Below, in pieces: positions 33,597 to 38,194 of a DNA stretch of 38,194 nt. Each line of letters starts with the position of its first letter. Positions within the stretch are counted from its first letter, which is position 1. Source of the stretch: Seison nebaliae (lineage: Eukaryota; Rotifera; Pararotatoria; Seisonacea; Seisonidae); NCBI GenBank assembly GCA_023231475.1, contig JALJEE010002091.1:1-38194 (forward strand). Direction: 5' to 3'. A model generated the notes under the pieces. It was not told the origin of the DNA and did not search any database. It saw only the letters and a list, made by a program, of their open reading frames with translations. The position numbers and the translations under genes were made by a program.

Positions 33597-33604
33597 TATT
33601 TATA
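33597..33604 (-). promoter_or_regulatory. TATA box of the peptide precursor gene
   Basis: TATAAATA on the minus strand, 48 bases before the ATG at 33549. Transcription would start near 33570, leaving a short leader of about 20 bases. Confidence 0.5.
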
Positions 33605-34875
33605 GATGAATGATGGAATGAATATCATAAGTATAATAGAAAGACCTTGTTCGAACGAGTGATATAATTATATTCTCTCTCATAGTTAGGTCAAATGAAA
33701 GTCATGACATAATAATATATTATCATGAAAATTACCATTTGATGGAATTTGAATGGAAATTATATTCAAATTCAAATATAAAACTTTTGTCTAATTTTAG
33801 TTTTGTCCCTCAATTAAATTTCTCCGATTGTATAATAAGTTGTTGATTCTTCCTTTTATTGTCAATTAACAATCGACATTCAATTCTATGACACTAAAAA
33901 TTATTATTCATGTACCATCACTTCTTTTATTCTCCTTCGATGTCGACTCATAAAATGACGAATTATATTTCCAATTTCACGCATCAAACTCTCATTAGGA
34001 ACTGTATGTTACATAACGCTCATAACATTTAACGTAGCAAATTAAGAGAGTTTTAGATGGAAATAACTTTAACGGTTTTGAGGAAACTTTAGAAATTTAG
34101 TAGAACATTTTAGAAATTTACAGAATGATTTTAAGAAGAAATTCAGTTAAGAAAATTTTTATTGAAAAAATATATAAAAAATAATTATAATAGATTAAAT
34201 TAATAATATTCCATTTGATTGAATGTAGCTGTGAAATGGAAATGGATCATCAAATCATCATTAAATTTCCCGGGTATGATTGTAATAAGATAAGTGAAAT
34301 GAGTATTGGATAAATCTTTCCAGTCACTTTGATGAGTAATTTCCTCCCTTTGATGCACATAAGTTTCTAGGTCTATGGCCACCCGTTGGAATTCAAAAAA
34401 GGAATGATGATTTGAATGATATTTGAGATGGGCATCATTCAAACATCATCATTCCTTTAAAGACTTCCAACATTATCGATCCTAAAAAACAGTTATAAGA
34501 ATAAAAGGAGAAAAAATTAACTTTTGAAAATATCTTTATACTATATCTATTGAATTCCCATCAATTCTTATTGGTTTTATATAGAAAACTTTTATTATTT
34601 ATTATTAATTAAAATAATTTAAACAAATTATTTAATTCAATTTTTATTGGACTAATTGAACCAATGAAATTCATGAGAATTAGTTGCTGCTTAATATCTT
34701 TATTAATTATAATATTAAACTTATTTAAGAATCTGGACAATTTTATAGTGGATTATGCGCAAATAGTTGAACAAATTATAAGCTTCTCCAAAATTTTTCA
34801 AATTATGAAAAATTTGATTTTTTTTAAAATCATAATTTATCGTCATTTGTGTTTATTTGAATAAAATCTTTTGTA
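33605..34875. other. Mostly empty intergenic region
   Basis: AT-rich sequence between the peptide gene and the serine protease gene (both minus). The only frame of note is at 34200-34442. The 66-codon plus-strand frame at 34664 is judged chance. Confidence 0.4.
34200..34439 (-). pseudogene. Unassigned minus-strand frame, possible exon or gene remnant
   Basis: A stop-free frame reading NDAHLKYHSNHHSFFEF, then LETYVHQREEITHQSDWKDL and a hydrophobic stretch up to FNQMEYY and stop. The residue mix looks protein-like, but there is no ATG at the start. A TGA closes the frame just upstream, and a neighbouring frame (MLEVFKGMMMFE) ends where this one begins. It could be the last exon of an unrecognised gene (an AG lies before LETYV), a frameshifted remnant, or chance. 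No family is recognised. Confidence 0.2.
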
Positions 34876-36700
34876 TTAACTGATGATACGATGAATCCAT
34901 GTCAAACTTCGTTGAACCGAAGTATAGAAACCATAATTGGTTGATTTTCCGCATTCGATATCCACACCAGATGACGCAATTCCAACAACCTGCCAAGAAG
35001 ATTGACCGTTCTCATTTTTTCTAAATTGCATCAAAGGACTTCCCGAATCGCCCATACACGTGTCTTTCATTTCCTTAGGAGAACCGGCACAAAAAGCATT
35101 TTCTGGAATAAGTTCTGATTTATCTAAAATATTTTAAAAGATTTCACAATTTATTAATCGGTCAAAATAAACTTTCCCAATTTCTTAGACATTCCAATTG
35201 AGAAACGATGGGAATTTTCAATTGACGTAATTTCATTGTAACGAAATTGTGTTCGGTGGCGCCCCAACCGATGACATAACCTTGTTCATCCGGTAATGGT
35301 ATCGGTCCAACTTCATATTTTGAACTTGGAAGACATATCGGTCGAATAGTTGTAGAGAAGTAAATTGAACGTTCTAATTGGATTAATGCGATATCATATG
35401 AATACGTCACTGGATCATAATCAGGATGTACAATAATTCTTTTTATCTATCTCAAAATATCTCAATTTATATATATTTAAATTAAATAAACTTCAGTTTT
35501 GTTCAATTGAGAAACTTCTTTTAAATTATTTGAAAATGCAACATGAATTGATGATAAATTTATCTTATTTTGTTGATAAGGTGTATAAACACAATGTGCA
35601 GCGGTCAATAAATATCGATCATTAATTATCGATCCACCACAAAAATGGATATATCCCAACGTCTTATTCAGTTTCAATTGTAACGATGCTCTCCATGGAT
35701 AATCGAAATTTGAACGAACAATCGTTCCATGTGATATCTTTGCTCGGAATGTCGAATTAATTACTTTACCACATTCTTAATAATTATCGTGAAAATTGAA
35801 ATGAAGATAATGAAATAAAATGAATAAACCCATTATACAAACCGTTTCTCTACCACTCCATTCACCGTTTGGTAAACAAGATCGTAAGCGAGAACCGAAT
35901 AATCGATAAAGAGGTTCACAATCAAATTTCACAGTTGTTCCTGGAAGATGAACATGATATGGTAATTGTTGGATTGTTTGAGAGACATTCATTTCAATTT
36001 CCATCTTAACGAAAATTCCAGATCTCAAATTATTTTTCGATTTTCTTTTTAAAATAATTTATTAAAAAAATTTAAAATTAAAAAATGGAATAATTAGTTA
36101 GATTAATTTCCAATTAACTTTCTCGCCATAACATTCGTAATTCTTTTAATTGCATTTAATGGTGAGGGAAGATCTTCACAAACTAATTTCTTTAATGAAA
36201 ACTTTTAAAATTTTCGAAAAATTTAACTTCTTATACAATTCGGTTTTCTCTTCCAAAATTTCATTTCCCCATCACATTTCATCGTTTCACTTCCGATATT
36301 ATAGAAACCTTTGACACATTTAGCATAGCAACTATTTGTGGATGAGGAATCATCAGAAAAACAGATAAAAATAAACTTATCGTTGTTACATGTTATATTG
36401 TAAATCTCTTTATCAAAAATACTCAATGGACAATTCGGTTGAGTTTCTTATTGAAAAATATTGAAATTATTAAAAAATGAAATTATCAAGAATTAAACTA
36501 ATTGAGGAACAAGACGTGGTGATTTTTGGTGACCAGTTATCGGTTGTTATGTTACAAAAATAAAATTTCGGTCCTTTCATCTGATAATTTTTTATGCACT
36601 CAATGTGCACAGTTCTTCCATGAAATTGCGCTATAGAATTGGCAATTTTCAATATTTTACCTCTCTCACAGGGAAATTCTTGAAATAATTTTTCTCTCAT
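34876..36700 (-). CDS. Modular serine protease: three CCP (Sushi) domains plus trypsin domain
   Basis: Exons: 36700-36499, 36446-36228, 36182-36133, 36004-35830, 35775-35492, 35446-35173, 35123-34876; 483 aa from the Met at 36700. The plan recalls arthropod haemolymph proteases that start clotting or melanisation cascades (Limulus factor C, modular serine proteases). Seen: CCP1 (CERGK...[10 protein letters not shown]...NWSPK), CCP2 ([21 protein letters not shown]), CCP3 split over two exons ([26 protein letters not shown]), a linker ECGK, then the protease with LTAAHC (His), YDIALIQL (Asp), [10 protein letters not shown] (Ser) and Asp at the S1 position, so cleavage after Arg/Lys is expected. 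The activation site appears to be K|ISHG instead of R|IVGG. No signal peptide is visible, so a 5' exon is probably missing from the model. Confidence 0.8.
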
Positions 36701-37665
36701 TTTACAAATGGAAATTTTAAACTACAAATGGGAAACAATTGTTCTGTTCAATTCTTTCATGGGAAATTAGTTATAATAAGAATTTTGATGTTACATACTT
36801 AAAATACTTTTTTTTATTAATTAATGTGTGCATTATACTTTGAGTATGCACCTTAGCAAAAATCATTTTCGTCGGTGATAAATAATGTTCTATTTTGTTT
36901 TAAGAATCTATTTTTTCACATTTAAATTTAAAAGTTATCATTTAGTCTTCGTAATGACTATAATTTATACACAATATTTTTGATCTATTAAGATAATCAA
37001 ACATAATTTATCATATGTCTTAAAGTACATTTCGGAAGATACTGGAATATCGAGATAACACAATCAGAAGAATATTGCTATTAAAATATAGAAGAACATT
37101 ATAAATAAAAATGAAAATCACAAATCGAATGTATGTTATGTGTTGGAAATGATGAGTGAATGATAATTTGAGGCGAGGAGTTGATATTACGTTTAGACTT
37201 ATCGATATTATAAATGATAGTTTGATAGTTATCATTATCTTATCGGTTCAACCGATGGTGATCGATGACTCACAGTTGTGGTTGGTAACGTGATATAGTC
37301 TATTATATATATAGGTTAAAAGATGATTGATAGCCCATTGAACGTAGAGTAAAGGATAAAATATTAGGGTCATTAAGCGCAGCACTACAAAAATTTGAAA
37401 TTTATCGAATTTCCCCAAATAATCGGAGAGAAAGAATTTTATAAACTGAATAAAATCTATATTAACGGAAAGTTATGAATGTTTCTCTCATAGTTGTCAA
37501 CAGGTCCGGATATGGCTTCAGATTGAATAATTACAAAAAAGTACAATCTTTAGAGCATTATCATTAAAATTATTCAAAGTTTGAAAATTCGAAATCCGTT
37601 ACCATGGAAACAGAAGCCTAACTTAAGTGAAAATATGAACCAAAAGAATTTTTCCAATTTGTGAT
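36701..37665. other. Intergenic region between the protease and DNAL1
   Basis: AT-rich divergent region. It may hide a short signal-peptide exon of the protease (minus) and should hold the DNAL1 promoter (plus). No frame here is convincing. Confidence 0.4.
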
Positions 37666-38194
37666 ATGGTTTGTATTTCTATTTTTTTGTGAAATTTAAC
37701 GCATTATTTCCGTTCACTAGTCTAAAGGTACAACAATAAAAGAAGCGATTTTTAAATGGGTTCAATTCTCTTTCAATTGATTTTTTTGATGTTAGAGTTT
37801 TCAGGAAGAAAAACATGAGGGTAAAAAAGCTTCGGAAGCTCATGTAGTCAAATTATATGGACAACTGCCACCAATTGAGAAGATGGATGCTTTTCTGTCG
37901 TCACTGGCTAATTGCGAGTTATCTGATTAATAGATATTTGTTTATTTAACGAATTGTTTAGACATTTGTCATTATCCACAAACTCGATTGAGAAGATTGC
38001 TAATCTTAGCGCATTAAGTTAAAACTATTTAATTAATAATTTAGAGTTTTAATCATATTTTTTTCTTAGAACACTTGAAAGTATTGTCATTAGGAAGGAA
38101 TAATATAAAGAATTTGACAGGATTAGAGGCCATTGGCGATACGTTATTAGAGTTATGGATATCTTATAATCAAATCGAGAAACTGAAAGGAGTC
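37666..38194 (+). CDS. DNAL1: Axonemal dynein light chain 1 (outer arm), 5' part
   Basis: Exons: 37666-37668, 37721-37759, 37805-37917, 37962-38017, 38070 to beyond the right edge. DNAL1 is a leucine-rich-repeat protein that binds the outer-arm dynein heavy chain motor domain in motile cilia. The first coding exon is just the ATG; then [69 protein letters not shown] and [39 protein letters not shown] follow the human protein nearly residue for residue. All four introns (44-52 bp) start with GTT and keep phase. About 60-70 C-terminal residues lie outside the window. Confidence 0.92.

Noticed and set aside
1-38194. Transposon, CRISPR array, integrated virus, tRNA or rRNA genes.
   Set aside because: No reverse transcriptase, transposase, terminal repeats, spaced direct repeats or cloverleaf noticed on reading; an Infernal/tRNAscan run would be needed to be certain.

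Overview
The window reads as nuclear DNA of a small-genome animal, most likely an arthropod and plausibly an acariform mite. It is strongly AT-rich, genes sit within hundreds of bases of each other on both strands, introns are mostly 43-70 bp, and several long genes lack introns. The arthropod assignment rests on two nicotinic receptor genes with duplicated exon 4 cassettes, a Gly/Ser-rich structural protein and a CCP-trypsin haemolymph-type protease. The species is an inference. Gene models were built by hand from reading frame, splice-site phase and remembered protein families. No database was searched.

Left part (1-8.9 kb): the N-terminal part of a Gly/Ser-rich protein (-) running off the left edge; a short RRP7-family protein without its RRM (+); then two tandem nicotinic acetylcholine receptor alpha subunit genes (-). 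Each receptor gene carries two versions of the exon that encodes ligand-binding loop A. A 4.4-kb stretch without a recognisable gene follows (8.9-13.3 kb).

Middle (13.3-28.4 kb): a run of housekeeping genes. These are exosome subunit EXOSC2/RRP4 (-, 8 small exons), class I fructose-bisphosphate aldolase (-), the IFT-A ciliary transport protein TTC21B/IFT139 (-, one 1326-codon exon), the PIN-domain rRNA-processing nuclease FCF1/UTP24 (+, 7 exons) and the tandem-cassette helicase ASCC3 (-, a 2-kilocodon first exon plus two small ones). FCF1 and ASCC3 converge with 5 bp between their stop codons.

Right part (28.8-38.2 kb): mitochondrial RMND1 (+, intronless), a CLC-6/7-type chloride/proton exchanger (+, 9 exons), a probable neuropeptide precursor ending in an amidated -SFW peptide (-), a three-CCP modular trypsin-like serine protease (-), and the start of the axonemal dynein light chain DNAL1 (+) cut by the right edge.

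Themes: three genes act in ribosomal RNA maturation (RRP7, FCF1, EXOSC2), two in cilia (TTC21B, DNAL1) and at least three in neural signalling (two receptors, peptide precursor). They share no operon and look like ordinary gene order. The two most unusual signals are (i) 41 of 45 inferred introns begin with GTT instead of GTA/GTG, while three of the four GTA/GTG exceptions lie on the duplicated receptor exons, and (ii) in both receptor genes the cassette choice swaps the loop A tyrosine for phenylalanine.
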